Positions 8,569-16,745 of a stretch of 64,000 nucleotides of DNA are shown piece by piece. The DNA is from Bradyrhizobium sp. ISRA430. Its GTDB lineage: Bacteria; Pseudomonadota; Alphaproteobacteria; Rhizobiales; Xanthobacteraceae. Both the position numbers and the translations under genes were made by a program. Below the pieces are notes generated by a model. That model was not told the origin of the DNA, did not search any database, and was given only the letters and a program-made list of their open reading frames with translations. How positions within the stretch are numbered: position 1 is the stretch's first letter; each line of letters begins with the position of its first letter. The stretch covers positions 2,542,001 to 2,606,000 of the forward strand of contig NZ_CP094516.1 of assembly GCF_029909975.1 (NCBI RefSeq), given 5' to 3'.

Positions 8569-9345
8569 ATGGATCTGCATCTGCGTGGCAAGCGCGTCCT
8601 GATCACTGGCGCGTCCAAGGGCATCGGCGCAGCCGCCGCCGAGGCATTTGCCGAGGAAGGCTGTCATCTCCTGCTCGCCGCCCGCAGCGGCGACCAGCTC
8701 AAGGCACTGGCCGACCGCCTGCGCTCCGCGCACCAGATCGATACAGCGACGAGCGTGGTGGACCTGCGCAAGGCCGAGGACGTGGCGCGGCTCGCCAAGG
8801 AGGCCACCGACATCGACGTCCTCGTCAACAATGCCGGCGACATTCCCGGCGGCTCGATCGACAAGATCGACGAGGCCACCTGGCGGCACGCCTGGGAATT
8901 GAAAGTGTTCGGCTACATCAACCTGACACGGCAGGTCTACGCACAAATGAAGGCGAAAGGCGGCGGCGTCATCGTCAACGACATCGGCGCGGCCGGCGAG
9001 AAATTCGACGCCAACTACGTCTGCGGCAGCGCCGGCAATGCCGCGCTGATGGCCTTCACCCGCGCGCTCGGCGGCAAGAGCCTCGCCGACAACATCCGCG
9101 TGGTCGGCATCAATCCCGGCCCGGTCGGAACCGACCGCCACGTCACGCTGCTCAAGACGCGGGCCAAGCACCAGTTCGGCGACGAGAACCGCTACAAGGA
9201 ATTCCAGAAGGGTCTACCGCTCGGCCGTCCCGCGCATGCGCGCGAGATCGGTGACCTCATGGCATTCCTCGCCTCGGATCGCTCCGGCTACACCTCGGGC
9301 GTGATCTACACGGTGGATGGCGGCATCAGCGCGGGGTGGAGTTGA
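8569..9345 (+). CDS. Short-chain dehydrogenase/reductase (SDR) with a non-canonical active site
   Basis: A 258-residue Rossmann protein with the TGASKGIG cofactor loop (13-20), NNAG (86-89) and a C-terminal TVDGGISAGWS, all typical of classical SDRs. The catalytic region is odd: where most SDRs have Ser ... YxxxK, this protein reads VNDIGAAGEKFDANYVCGSAG, so Y149 is followed four residues later by Ser153 instead of Lys, and the usual catalytic Ser is absent. I recall a subfamily with Y-x-x-G-SAGNAAL in related bacteria, so this is probably a real variant and not an error. Substrate unknown. It is followed 38 bases later by an amidase gene. Confidence 0.88.
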   Translation: MDLHLRGKRVLITGASKGIGAAAAEAFAEEGCHLLLAARSGDQLKALADRLRSAHQIDTATSVVDLRKAEDVARLAKEATDIDVLVNNAGDIPGGSIDKIDEATWRHAWELKVFGYINLTRQVYAQMKAKGGGVIVNDIGAAGEKFDANYVCGSAGNAALMAFTRALGGKSLADNIRVVGINPGPVGTDRHVTLLKTRAKHQFGDENRYKEFQKGLPLGRPAHAREIGDLMAFLASDRSGYTSGVIYTVDGGISAGWS

Positions 9346-9383
9346 GTTTTTCGACACCAAGAATTGGCACAGGAGTAAAATAA

Positions 9384-10802
9384 TTGTCTCAAGACCTGAT
9401 CCGCGAAACCGCATGCGCTGTCGTCGACAAGCTGCGTTCGGGCGACGTCACACCGCTCGAGCTGCTGGATGTGCTGGAGCAACGCATCGCGGAGGTCGAC
9501 GACAAGGTCAACGCGTTGCCGACGCTGTGCTTCGATCGTGCGCGGGATAGCGCGAAGGCGCTGATGCAGAAGCCGGCCGGTGCGCGCGGACTGCTCGCGG
9601 GCCTGCCGGTGCCGATCAAGGATCTCTCCGACGTCGCCGGCGTCTTGAACACGCAGGGCTCGCCTATCTTCAAGGATAACATCCCCGCGAAGTCCGACCT
9701 CATGGTCGAGAATCTCGAGGCCAACGGCGCCGTCGTCTACGCCAAATCCAACACGCCGGAATTCGGCGCCGGCGCCAACACCTTCAACGAGGTGTTCGGC
9801 GCAACGCTCAATCCCTGGGATACATCGAAGTCGGCGGCGGGCTCCTCGGGCGGCGCGGCGGTGGCGCTCGCCACCGGCATGGCCTGGCTCGCGCAGGGCT
9901 CCGACATGGGTGGAAGCTTGCGCAATCCCGCGAGCTTCTGCGGCATCGTCGGCATGCGGCCGAGCATCGGCCGCGTCGCGCACACGCCGAAATCGGCGAT
10001 CGACCGTAACCTCGGCGTCCAGGGCCCGATGGCCCGCAATGTCGAGGACCTTGCGCTGCTGCTCGATGCCATGAGCGGCGACTACGCGGCCGATCCGCTG
10101 TCGCTGCCGGCGCCCGCAGCCTCGTTCCTGTCGGCCGCGTGCTCCGGCAAAAAGCCGAAGCGCATCGCCTATTCACCCGATCTCGGCATCACGCCGGTCG
10201 ACCCCGAGATCAAGGCGATCACGCGCAAGGCGGCGGAACGCTTCACTGAGGCCGGCGCCACGGTCGAGGAGGCTCATCCGGACTGGCGCGATGCGCATGA
10301 ATGCTTCCATGTGCTGCGCGCGTTCGATTTCGCGATCAGCAAGGCGCAATTGTTGCGGACCAAGCGCGATCTCCTCAAGCCCGAGGTGATCTGGAACATC
10401 GAGGAAGGCCTCAAGCTCACGGTCGAGCAACTCGAACGCGCCGAGGCGCAGCGCGTCGGAATGACCGCGCGCGCGATCGAATTCTTCAAGACCTACGATC
10501 TGCTGCTGGTGCCGACGACGATCGTGCCGCCCTTCCCGGTCGAAAACCGCTATGTCGCCGAATGCGCAGGCAAGAGGTTTGACAACTATGTCGAATGGCT
10601 CGGCATCGTCTACGCCGTCACGCTCGCCTGCTGTCCGTCGCTGTCGCTGCCCTGCGGGTTCACCGCCTCGGGCCTGCCGGTTGGCATCCAGATTGTCGGC
10701 GCGCCTCGTGCCGACGCGCAGGTGCTAGCGGGTGCAAAGGCGCTGGAGGATATTCTGGATCTGCGCGAGACGACGCCGATCGATCCAAGGGTGAAGAAGT
10801 AA
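9384..10802 (+). CDS. Amidase, amidase-signature family
   Basis: A 472-residue hydrolase with the full Ser-cisSer-Lys triad: K79 in GLPVPIKDLSDV, S154 in the GSSGGAA loop, and S178 in DMGGSLRNPA. It would hydrolyse a carboxamide to acid and ammonia. The start codon is TTG at 9384, supported by AGGAG at 9371-9375, eight bases upstream, and no in-frame ATG lies nearby before the conserved region. It lies just downstream of the SDR gene and close to the amidohydrolase set, which favours a nitrogen-releasing catabolic function. The substrate cannot be predicted; glutamyl-tRNA amidotransferase is unlikely without gatC and gatB beside it. Confidence 0.88.
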   Translation: MSQDLIRETACAVVDKLRSGDVTPLELLDVLEQRIAEVDDKVNALPTLCFDRARDSAKALMQKPAGARGLLAGLPVPIKDLSDVAGVLNTQGSPIFKDNIPAKSDLMVENLEANGAVVYAKSNTPEFGAGANTFNEVFGATLNPWDTSKSAAGSSGGAAVALATGMAWLAQGSDMGGSLRNPASFCGIVGMRPSIGRVAHTPKSAIDRNLGVQGPMARNVEDLALLLDAMSGDYAADPLSLPAPAASFLSAACSGKKPKRIAYSPDLGITPVDPEIKAITRKAAERFTEAGATVEEAHPDWRDAHECFHVLRAFDFAISKAQLLRTKRDLLKPEVIWNIEEGLKLTVEQLERAEAQRVGMTARAIEFFKTYDLLLVPTTIVPPFPVENRYVAECAGKRFDNYVEWLGIVYAVTLACCPSLSLPCGFTASGLPVGIQIVGAPRADAQVLAGAKALEDILDLRETTPIDPRVKK

Positions 10803-10810
10803 CTTCTCTC

Positions 10811-10946
10811 GTGCCCCGGACGCAGCGCAGCGCTTCTTCAGCGGTGCGCTGCAGAGCCAGGGCCCATTCATCAACAATCCACTGTGCATCCTCTGGGTCC
10901 CGGCTCTGCGGCGCAGCGCTGACGCGCTGCACCTTGTCCGGGACAC
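10811..10946. repeat. Palindromic intergenic repeat, family C-like (copy 3)
   Basis: Starts GTGCCCCGGAC and ends GTCCGGGACAC, nearly complementary ends, with an internal AGCGCAGCGCTTCTTCAGCG / GCGGCGCAGCGCTGACGCGCT symmetry. It fills the space between the convergent amidase and aapM genes and could form a hairpin that serves both 3' ends. Confidence 0.7.
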
Positions 10947-10956
10947 GAGGGAGACG

Positions 10957-12063
10957 TCACCTCCCGCGCGTCGCCTCCAGGCTGCGGCTGTAGCGCGACA
11001 TGGCAAAGCAGAACGCAAAGTAGATCGCGGCGACGAAGATGTAGACCTCGACCGAGAACTGCTGCCAAGCGGGATCGATGATCGCGGTCTTGGCCGTCGT
11101 GAGCAGATCGAAGATGCCGATGATGAGGACGAGGCTCGTATCCTTGAAGAACGCGATGAAGGTATTCACCAGCGGCGGAATGACGTGGCGGATCGCCTGC
11201 GGCAGGATGATCAGTCGGTTCTTGCGCCAGTAGGATAGTCCGAGCGCATCGGCGGCCTCATATTGCCCACGCGGCACGGCCTGGAGGCCGCCGCGGATGA
11301 CTTCGGCGAGATAAGCACCTGCAAACAGGATGATCGCTATCTGCGCGCGCAATAGCTTGTCGATATTGAAGCCGCTTGGCATGAACAGCGGAAACATCAC
11401 GCTCGCCATGAACAGCAGGCTCACCAGCGGCACGCCACGGATCAGTTCGACATAGAGCACACTCAGCGAACGAATCGCCGGCAGCTTTGAACGCCGGCCG
11501 AGCGCGACGAGGATGCCGAGCGGAAAGCCGAAGGCGAGACCGAAGGTAGCGAGGATCAGCGTCACCGGCAGCCCGCCCCAACGGTCCTGCGAGACGAAGC
11601 TGAGCCCGAACACACCGCCCCACATCAGTACGCTGATCAAGGCCAGCGCGCCGACCCAGATATAGATCAGTTCGCGGCGCCACCAGGCGCGGCGCGTGGA
11701 GAGATAGAACAGCGCGATGAACAAGAGCACCGACAGCGCCGGCCGCCACTGCTCGTCGAACGGATAGGTGCCGAACAGGATGAAGCGGTATTTCTCGGGG
11801 ATGATCGCCCAGCACGCGCCGATACCGCGGGCTGCGCGACAGGCGCTGGAATCGTTTGCCGGCGTCAGCCAGACGGCGTTGGCGATGCCCCATTGCACGA
11901 AGCTGAAGATACCCTTGGCGAGCACGGCCAGCAGCACCAGCGAAATGATGGAGTTTGGAATCGACGAAAACAGATTTGCGCGGAGCCAGCGCAGCACCGG
12001 GTTACCCGTTTGCGGGCGGCGTGCGGCGCGCGGTGCGTCCGGAACGTCGGTGATCACCGTCAT
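10957..12063 (-). CDS. aapM: General L-amino acid ABC transporter permease AapM
   Basis: A 368-residue inner-membrane permease of the His/Glu/Gln family. The N-terminal 100 or more residues hold extra membrane segments, as in AapM and BztC. The C-terminal half has the conserved permease loop EVIRGGLQAVPRGQYEAADALGL and RLIILPQAIRHVIPPLVN. I start at the ATG at 12063, two bases after the aapQ stop, because the frame upstream overlaps aapQ and is not permease-like. With AapQ it would form the membrane channel for polar and general amino acids delivered by AapJ. No ATPase gene follows, unlike the usual aapJQMP order. Confidence 0.87.
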   Translation of the reverse strand: MTVITDVPDAPRAARRPQTGNPVLRWLRANLFSSIPNSIISLVLLAVLAKGIFSFVQWGIANAVWLTPANDSSACRAARGIGACWAIIPEKYRFILFGTYPFDEQWRPALSVLLFIALFYLSTRRAWWRRELIYIWVGALALISVLMWGGVFGLSFVSQDRWGGLPVTLILATFGLAFGFPLGILVALGRRSKLPAIRSLSVLYVELIRGVPLVSLLFMASVMFPLFMPSGFNIDKLLRAQIAIILFAGAYLAEVIRGGLQAVPRGQYEAADALGLSYWRKNRLIILPQAIRHVIPPLVNTFIAFFKDTSLVLIIGIFDLLTTAKTAIIDPAWQQFSVEVYIFVAAIYFAFCFAMSRYSRSLEATRGR

Positions 12064-12065
12064 GA

Positions 12066-13253
12066 TCAGCGCTCCACCAGCGCGATACGCGCGTTGTACC
12101 AATTCATGAAGAAGCTGATGCCGAGGCTGATCGTCAAAAACACCGCCATGATCAGCGCGATCGCCTCGATCGCCTGCCCGGTCTGGTTCAGCGTGGTGTT
12201 CGCGATCGAGACCACATCCTGGTAGCCGATCGCGACCGCGAGCGAAGAGTTTTTGGTGAGATTGAGATACTGGCTCGTCATCGGCGGCACGATCACGCGC
12301 AGCGCCTGCGGCAGGATGATCTGCCGCAGCATGAAGCTGCGGCGCAGGCCGAGCGCATTGGCGGCGTCCCACTGGCCGCGCGGTACCGACTGAATGCCGC
12401 TACGCACGATCTCGGCGATGAAGGCCGAGGTGTAGGTGATGAGCGCGATCAGCAGTGCAAAATATTCCGGCGCGAGCGTGAGCCCGCCGACGAAATTGAA
12501 GCCGCGCAGCTCCGGCCATTCAATTTTCCAGGACACGCCAAGCAGCACGGACACCAGCGCCGGCAGCACAACGATGAGGCCGAGGGCAATCGGCCACGCC
12601 TTGCGCGGCTTGCCGTCACGCATCTGCTGCGCGATCAACGCCCGCCGGATGACATAGAACGCGGCAAGGCCCAGCAAGGCCGTGCCGAGTACCCAAAGCT
12701 GGGGCATCCCGATCGGGATCGACGGCAGGATGAGGCCGCGATTGGACAGGAACACACCGTCGACCGGCCGCCACGCCAAGCGCGCGGCCGGCAGTGCCTG
12801 CATCAGCACGTACCAGAACAGAAGCTGAAGCAGCAGCGGGATGTCGCGCAGCACTTCGACATAAACGGCGGCGAGCCGCGACAACAGCCAGTTGGCCGAC
12901 AGCCGCGAGATGCCGATCAGCGTACCCAAGATGGTCGCGAGCACGATTCCGATGACGGCAACGCGCAAGGTGTTGGCGACGCCAACGACGAAGGCCCAGA
13001 AGTAGGTGTCCCTCGGACTGTACGAGAGCAGGCTGTCTGCGATGGGCATGCCGGCCTCGCGGCCGAGAAAGGCAAAGCCGGTCGAGATACGGCGGGCCGA
13101 GAGGTTGGTGACGGTGTTGGACCAGAGGAAGGCGATGACCGCGACCGCGATCCCGACGACAAGAAGCTGCCAGAATAGGCCCTTGAGCTCTCGGCGTCCC
13201 CATGCGCCGAAAAAACTGCGGCGCGGCGGCGGTCTGGGATGATCGGTGGTCAC
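12066..13253 (-). CDS. aapQ: General L-amino acid ABC transporter permease AapQ
   Basis: A 395-residue membrane protein with several hydrophobic segments, the large periplasmic insertion expected of AapQ/BztB, and the cytoplasmic loop EIVRSGIQSVPRGQWDAANALGL then RQIILPQALRVIVPPMTSQYL. I place the start at GTG 13253 (VTTDHPRPPPRRSF), because the open frame upstream overlaps the palindrome and the divergent regulator. It is the first gene of a two-gene unit with aapM and is transcribed away from the RpiR regulator, which probably controls it. Confidence 0.85.
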   Translation of the reverse strand: MTTDHPRPPPRRSFFGAWGRRELKGLFWQLLVVGIAVAVIAFLWSNTVTNLSARRISTGFAFLGREAGMPIADSLLSYSPRDTYFWAFVVGVANTLRVAVIGIVLATILGTLIGISRLSANWLLSRLAAVYVEVLRDIPLLLQLLFWYVLMQALPAARLAWRPVDGVFLSNRGLILPSIPIGMPQLWVLGTALLGLAAFYVIRRALIAQQMRDGKPRKAWPIALGLIVVLPALVSVLLGVSWKIEWPELRGFNFVGGLTLAPEYFALLIALITYTSAFIAEIVRSGIQSVPRGQWDAANALGLRRSFMLRQIILPQALRVIVPPMTSQYLNLTKNSSLAVAIGYQDVVSIANTTLNQTGQAIEAIALIMAVFLTISLGISFFMNWYNARIALVER

Positions 13254-13304
13254 AGCACAAAAATCCTTCGTCAGAGGCGGCGATTTCCGGCAGCGTACGT
13301 CAAC

Positions 13305-13333
13305 TGTTGCACCAATCTGCAATTCGTGCAACA
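13305..13333. promoter_or_regulatory. Candidate RpiR operator between aapQ and the regulator
   Basis: TGTTGCAC at 13305-13312 and its exact complement GTGCAACA at 13326-13333, separated by 13 bases, so the half-site centres are about two helical turns apart. It sits in the 88-base divergent region and ends 8 bases before the regulator's ATG. Binding there would block the regulator's own initiation and could govern aapQM. Confidence 0.6.
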
Positions 13334-13341
13334 AATGTTTC

Positions 13342-14214
13342 ATGGTCGAGCCCGCGAAATCCTCGCCCTTGAGCGAACTCTGCAGCGCATTGCCATCGCT
13401 CCCCCTGCGATTGCAGGAGGTCGGGCGTTTCGTGGCGGCCAATGATTACGACGCCACCACCCGTTCGATGCGCGATCTCGCGGCGGAAGCCGGCGCCGAT
13501 CCCGCCGCATTCACGCGTCTTGCCAAGGCGATCGGCTATTCCGGCTGGGAGGAGTTGCGCGCAGCGCTGACGGAGGCCCGGCGGCCGTCGCAGACCTCCC
13601 CCTTCTCCGGACGCGCCAAAAGTCGTCGCCATGGCCCCAACGCCGATGTCACGCTCGTCACCGACAAACTGAAGGCAGAGGCCGCCGGTCTTCCGCGGAT
13701 CCCGGCTCAATCGATCGCGGATGCCGCCCGCGCGCTCCACAGCGCAAAGCGGATCTGGATCGCGGGCTATCGTAGCTGCCGCAGTGTCGCGGAACTGCTC
13801 AACTACGAGCTACGGCTGTTCCGACCCGATCAGGTGCAGATCGTCGGCGGCTCCGGGCCCGATGACCTCGATCTCGGCGCCTTCCGCCCCGGCGAAGCCG
13901 TCATCGTCATCGGCTTCATGCCCTATACCCACGCGAGCGTCCGTGTCGCACGGGCCGCCTACCGTGCCGGTGCGACGCTGATAGCGATCGCCGATAGCGT
14001 GTCGGCGCCAATGGCCGAGGGCGCCGATCAGGTGCTGCTGTTCGAAGCGGCTTCGCCGCCCGGCTTCTTTCCGAGCCTCACCGGCGCCATCGCAATCGCA
14101 CAATCGCTGGCGGCGGTGACGTTCTCGCTCGGCGGCATGACCGCGAAGAAACGCCTTGAGGACACCGAGGCGCGGCTTGCCGCAGCCTCCACCTACGTCT
14201 CAGAGAAAGGTTGA
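13342..14214 (+). CDS. MurR/RpiR-family transcriptional regulator
   Basis: A 290-residue protein: N-terminal helix-turn-helix of the RpiR type (LRLQEVGRFVAANDYDATTRSMRDLA region) followed by a SIS sugar-isomerase-like domain (about 125-265). In that domain, RIWIAGYRSCRSVAELLNYEL and VIVIGFMPYTHASVRVARAA match the ligand-binding core. Start chosen at the ATG at 13342 (MVEPAKSSPL), since the earlier in-frame codons would lie in the operator and are Cys-rich and unlike the family. RpiR proteins usually sense phosphorylated sugars, but several control amino-acid importers. The next gene, an aminotransferase, begins two bases after its stop. Confidence 0.87.
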   Translation: MVEPAKSSPLSELCSALPSLPLRLQEVGRFVAANDYDATTRSMRDLAAEAGADPAAFTRLAKAIGYSGWEELRAALTEARRPSQTSPFSGRAKSRRHGPNADVTLVTDKLKAEAAGLPRIPAQSIADAARALHSAKRIWIAGYRSCRSVAELLNYELRLFRPDQVQIVGGSGPDDLDLGAFRPGEAVIVIGFMPYTHASVRVARAAYRAGATLIAIADSVSAPMAEGADQVLLFEAASPPGFFPSLTGAIAIAQSLAAVTFSLGGMTAKKRLEDTEARLAAASTYVSEKG

Positions 14215-14216
14215 CC

Positions 14217-15566
14217 ATGGCCGTTCGCACCAGCCGCGTGCTGCACCGTTCGTTGCGCGAAACGCCACCCAAGGCGATCGGCGGCGAAGGCGTCTATCTC
14301 TTTGCCGAGGACGGCCGGCGCGTGATCGACGCTTCCGGCGGCGCAGCCGTTTCCTGCCTCGGCCACCAGCATCCACGCGTGATTGCGGCGATAGCTAAGC
14401 AGACCTCGACCTTGGCCTATGCCCACACGGCGTTCTTCTCGTCCGAGCCGGCGGAAGCGCTGGCCGAGATGCTCGTCGGCCATGAGCCCGGCGGCCTCGC
14501 CTACGCCTATTTCGTCAGCGGCGGATCGGAGGCAATCGAAGCCAGCATCAAGCTTGCGCGGCAATACTTCATCGAGCGTGGCGAGCCGCAGCGGCAGCAT
14601 TTCATCGCGCGCCGGCAGAGCTATCACGGCAACACGCTCGGTGCGCTCGCCGCCGGCGGCAATGCCTGGCGCCGCGCGCCCTATGCGCCGCTGCTCTCGG
14701 CCGCGTTCAGCCATGTGGCGCCGGCCTTCGCCTATCACGAGAAGCACGACGGCGAGTCGGATGCCCAATTCGTGGCGCGGCTTGCCGCCGAGTTAGAGGC
14801 CGAATTTCAGCGGCTCGGCCCCGACACCGTCGCGGCGTTTCTCGCCGAGCCCGTCGTCGGCGCCACTGCGGGCGCCGTGACGGCACCGGACGGCTACTTC
14901 AGGGCGGTGCGCGAGATCTGCGAGCGGCACGGCGCGCTGCTCATCCTAGACGAGGTTATGAGTGGCATGGGCCGCACCGGCACCACGCATGCCTGGGAGC
15001 AGGAGGGCATCGCACCCGACATCCAGGCGATCGCAAAGGGGCTCGGCGGCGGCTATCAGCCGATCGGCGCGATGCTCGCGAGCGGCAAGATCATCGAGAC
15101 GATTCGCGCGGGAAGCGGCGCTTTCCAGCACGGCCATACCTACCTCGCCCATCCCCTCGCCTGCGCGGCCGCGCTCGCGGTGCAGGAGGTGATCCGCGAG
15201 GATCGCCTGCTCGACCGGGTGAAGGAGCGTGGCAAGCAGCTCGAGCAGCGCCTCATCGAGCGCTTCGGAAATCACCGCCATGTCGGCGATATCAGAGGCC
15301 GGGGCCTGTTCTGGGCAATCGAGCTCGTCGCCGATCGCGCCAGCCGCACCTCGTTCGATCCCGCGCTCAAGCTGCACCAGAAGATCAAGGCCGAGGCTTT
15401 TGCCAACGGGCTCGGCTGCTATCCCGGCGGCGGCACCGTGGATGGTGTTCGCGGCGACCATGTGTTGCTGGCCCCGCCCTATATCGCCTCCGCGGAGGAG
15501 ATCGACCTGATCGTCGACAAGCTCGGCACGGCCGTCGACAACGTGTTGCGTAATGTCAATCACTGA
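14217..15566 (+). CDS. Class III (PLP-dependent) aminotransferase
   Basis: A 449-residue aspartate-aminotransferase-fold enzyme. SGGSEAIEASIKLARQY (101-117) binds cofactor phosphate, LLILDEVMSGMGRTG holds D245, and K274 in AIAKGLGGGYQPIGAML is the Schiff-base lysine. Family members act on omega-amino groups such as ornithine, GABA, beta-alanine or diaminopimelate-like compounds. An AGAAAGG ribosome site lies 7 bases before the ATG at 14217; a TTG two codons earlier has no usable spacing. It lies between the regulator and aapJ, 12 bases from the latter, so it probably processes an amino acid brought in by this importer. Confidence 0.9.
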   Translation: MAVRTSRVLHRSLRETPPKAIGGEGVYLFAEDGRRVIDASGGAAVSCLGHQHPRVIAAIAKQTSTLAYAHTAFFSSEPAEALAEMLVGHEPGGLAYAYFVSGGSEAIEASIKLARQYFIERGEPQRQHFIARRQSYHGNTLGALAAGGNAWRRAPYAPLLSAAFSHVAPAFAYHEKHDGESDAQFVARLAAELEAEFQRLGPDTVAAFLAEPVVGATAGAVTAPDGYFRAVREICERHGALLILDEVMSGMGRTGTTHAWEQEGIAPDIQAIAKGLGGGYQPIGAMLASGKIIETIRAGSGAFQHGHTYLAHPLACAAALAVQEVIREDRLLDRVKERGKQLEQRLIERFGNHRHVGDIRGRGLFWAIELVADRASRTSFDPALKLHQKIKAEAFANGLGCYPGGGTVDGVRGDHVLLAPPYIASAEEIDLIVDKLGTAVDNVLRNVNH

Positions 15567-15578
15567 GGGGAGACTAGT

Positions 15579-16592
15579 ATGATGAGGAAAGTGGTTATCG
15601 CGGCAGGTGTTTTCGTGGCATCGACGGCGATGGCGTCGGCCGCGACGCTGGATACGGTGAAGAGCCGCGGCACGCTGGTGTGCGGCGTCAGCACCGGGTT
15701 TGCCGGCTTCTCCGCGCCGGACTCGCAAGGCAACTTCAAGGGCCTCGACGTCGACTATTGCCGCGCGCTCGCGGCCGGCGTGCTCGGCGATCCCAACAAG
15801 GTACGCTACGTCGCGCTGACCGCGCAGAACCGCTTCACCGCACTGCAATCGGGCGAGATCGACGTGCTCTACCGCAACTCGACGCAGACCTATTTGCGCG
15901 GCGTCACGCTCGGCCTCCGCCAGGGCCCGATCAACTTCTACGACGGCCAGGGTTTTGTCGTGAAGAAGGATCTCGGCGTGAAGGAGCTCAAGGATCTGAA
16001 GGGCGCTACCGTCTGCGTCGCGCAAGGCACCACCCATGAGGTCACGCTCGGCGACTACGGCCGCGCCAACGGCATCGACTGGAAGCCCTTGGTGTTCGAT
16101 CGCGTCGACACCATGTACCAGACCTTCTTCGGCGGCCGCTGCGATGCCATGACCCAGGACGCTTCCGCGCTCGCCGGCGCGGTGACCACAGCAGCGCCAA
16201 ACCCGGCCGACTACGTCGTGCTGCCGCAGACCATCAGCAAGGAGCCGCTCGGGCCCTTCACCCGCAACGGCGACGAGGTCTGGAGCGATATCATCACCTG
16301 GCTGCATTACGGACTGATCGAGGCCGAGGAACTCGGCGTGATGCAGGCCAATGTGGAGGAGATGACGAAGTCGAGCACGCCCGCGATCCAGCGCCTGCTC
16401 GGCGCTTCCGGCGACCTCGGCTCGCGACTGGGGCTCGATAACAAGTGGCTGGTCGCGGCGATCAAGGCCGGTGGCAATTACGGCGAGATCTATGACCGCA
16501 ACGTCGGCAAGGCGAGCCCGCTCAAGCTCGAGCGCGGCCTCAACGGGCTCTGGAGCAAGGGCGGTTTGATGTACGCCATCCCGTTCAAGTAG
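15579..16592 (+). CDS. aapJ: General L-amino acid ABC transporter binding protein AapJ
   Basis: A 337-residue periplasmic binding protein with a Sec signal (cleavage about ASA-ATL near residue 21). The mature start TLDTVKSRGTLVCGVSTGFA and FKGLDVDYCRALAAGVLGD are characteristic of AapJ/BztA, as are TYLRGVTLGLRQGPINFYDG and the C-terminal NGLWSKGGLMYAIPFK. It captures amino acids for the AapQM channel, whose genes lie on the opposite strand beyond the regulator. The break-up of aapJ from aapQM and the absence of aapP differ from the classical operon. Confidence 0.9.
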   Translation: MMRKVVIAAGVFVASTAMASAATLDTVKSRGTLVCGVSTGFAGFSAPDSQGNFKGLDVDYCRALAAGVLGDPNKVRYVALTAQNRFTALQSGEIDVLYRNSTQTYLRGVTLGLRQGPINFYDGQGFVVKKDLGVKELKDLKGATVCVAQGTTHEVTLGDYGRANGIDWKPLVFDRVDTMYQTFFGGRCDAMTQDASALAGAVTTAAPNPADYVVLPQTISKEPLGPFTRNGDEVWSDIITWLHYGLIEAEELGVMQANVEEMTKSSTPAIQRLLGASGDLGSRLGLDNKWLVAAIKAGGNYGEIYDRNVGKASPLKLERGLNGLWSKGGLMYAIPFK

Positions 16593-16602
16593 ACACTCGC
16601 GT

Positions 16603-16718
16603 GTGTCCCCGGACGCGCTGCAGCGTGTAACGCTGCTGCGCTGAGCCGGGACCTAGTGGCCACGAATGAGTCCCGGCTCAGCAGCGCAATACTGCGCATT
16701 GCGCTGCGTCCGGGGCGC
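16603..16718. repeat. Palindromic intergenic repeat, family C-like (copy 4)
   Basis: Begins GTGTCCCCGGACGCGCTGCAGCG and ends GCGCTGCGTCCGGGGCGC, imperfect inverted ends, with internal GAGCCGGGACCTA and GTCCCGGCTCAG arms. It lies between aapJ and the racemase-like gene and could form a terminator-like hairpin behind aapJ. Confidence 0.65.
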
Positions 16719-16745
16719 GATACCTTCGCCAGGTAACAAGGTTCA

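Noticed and set aside
14946..16307. A 453-codon minus-strand frame across the aminotransferase and aapJ
   Set aside because: It crosses the boundary of two real genes and has no family resemblance.
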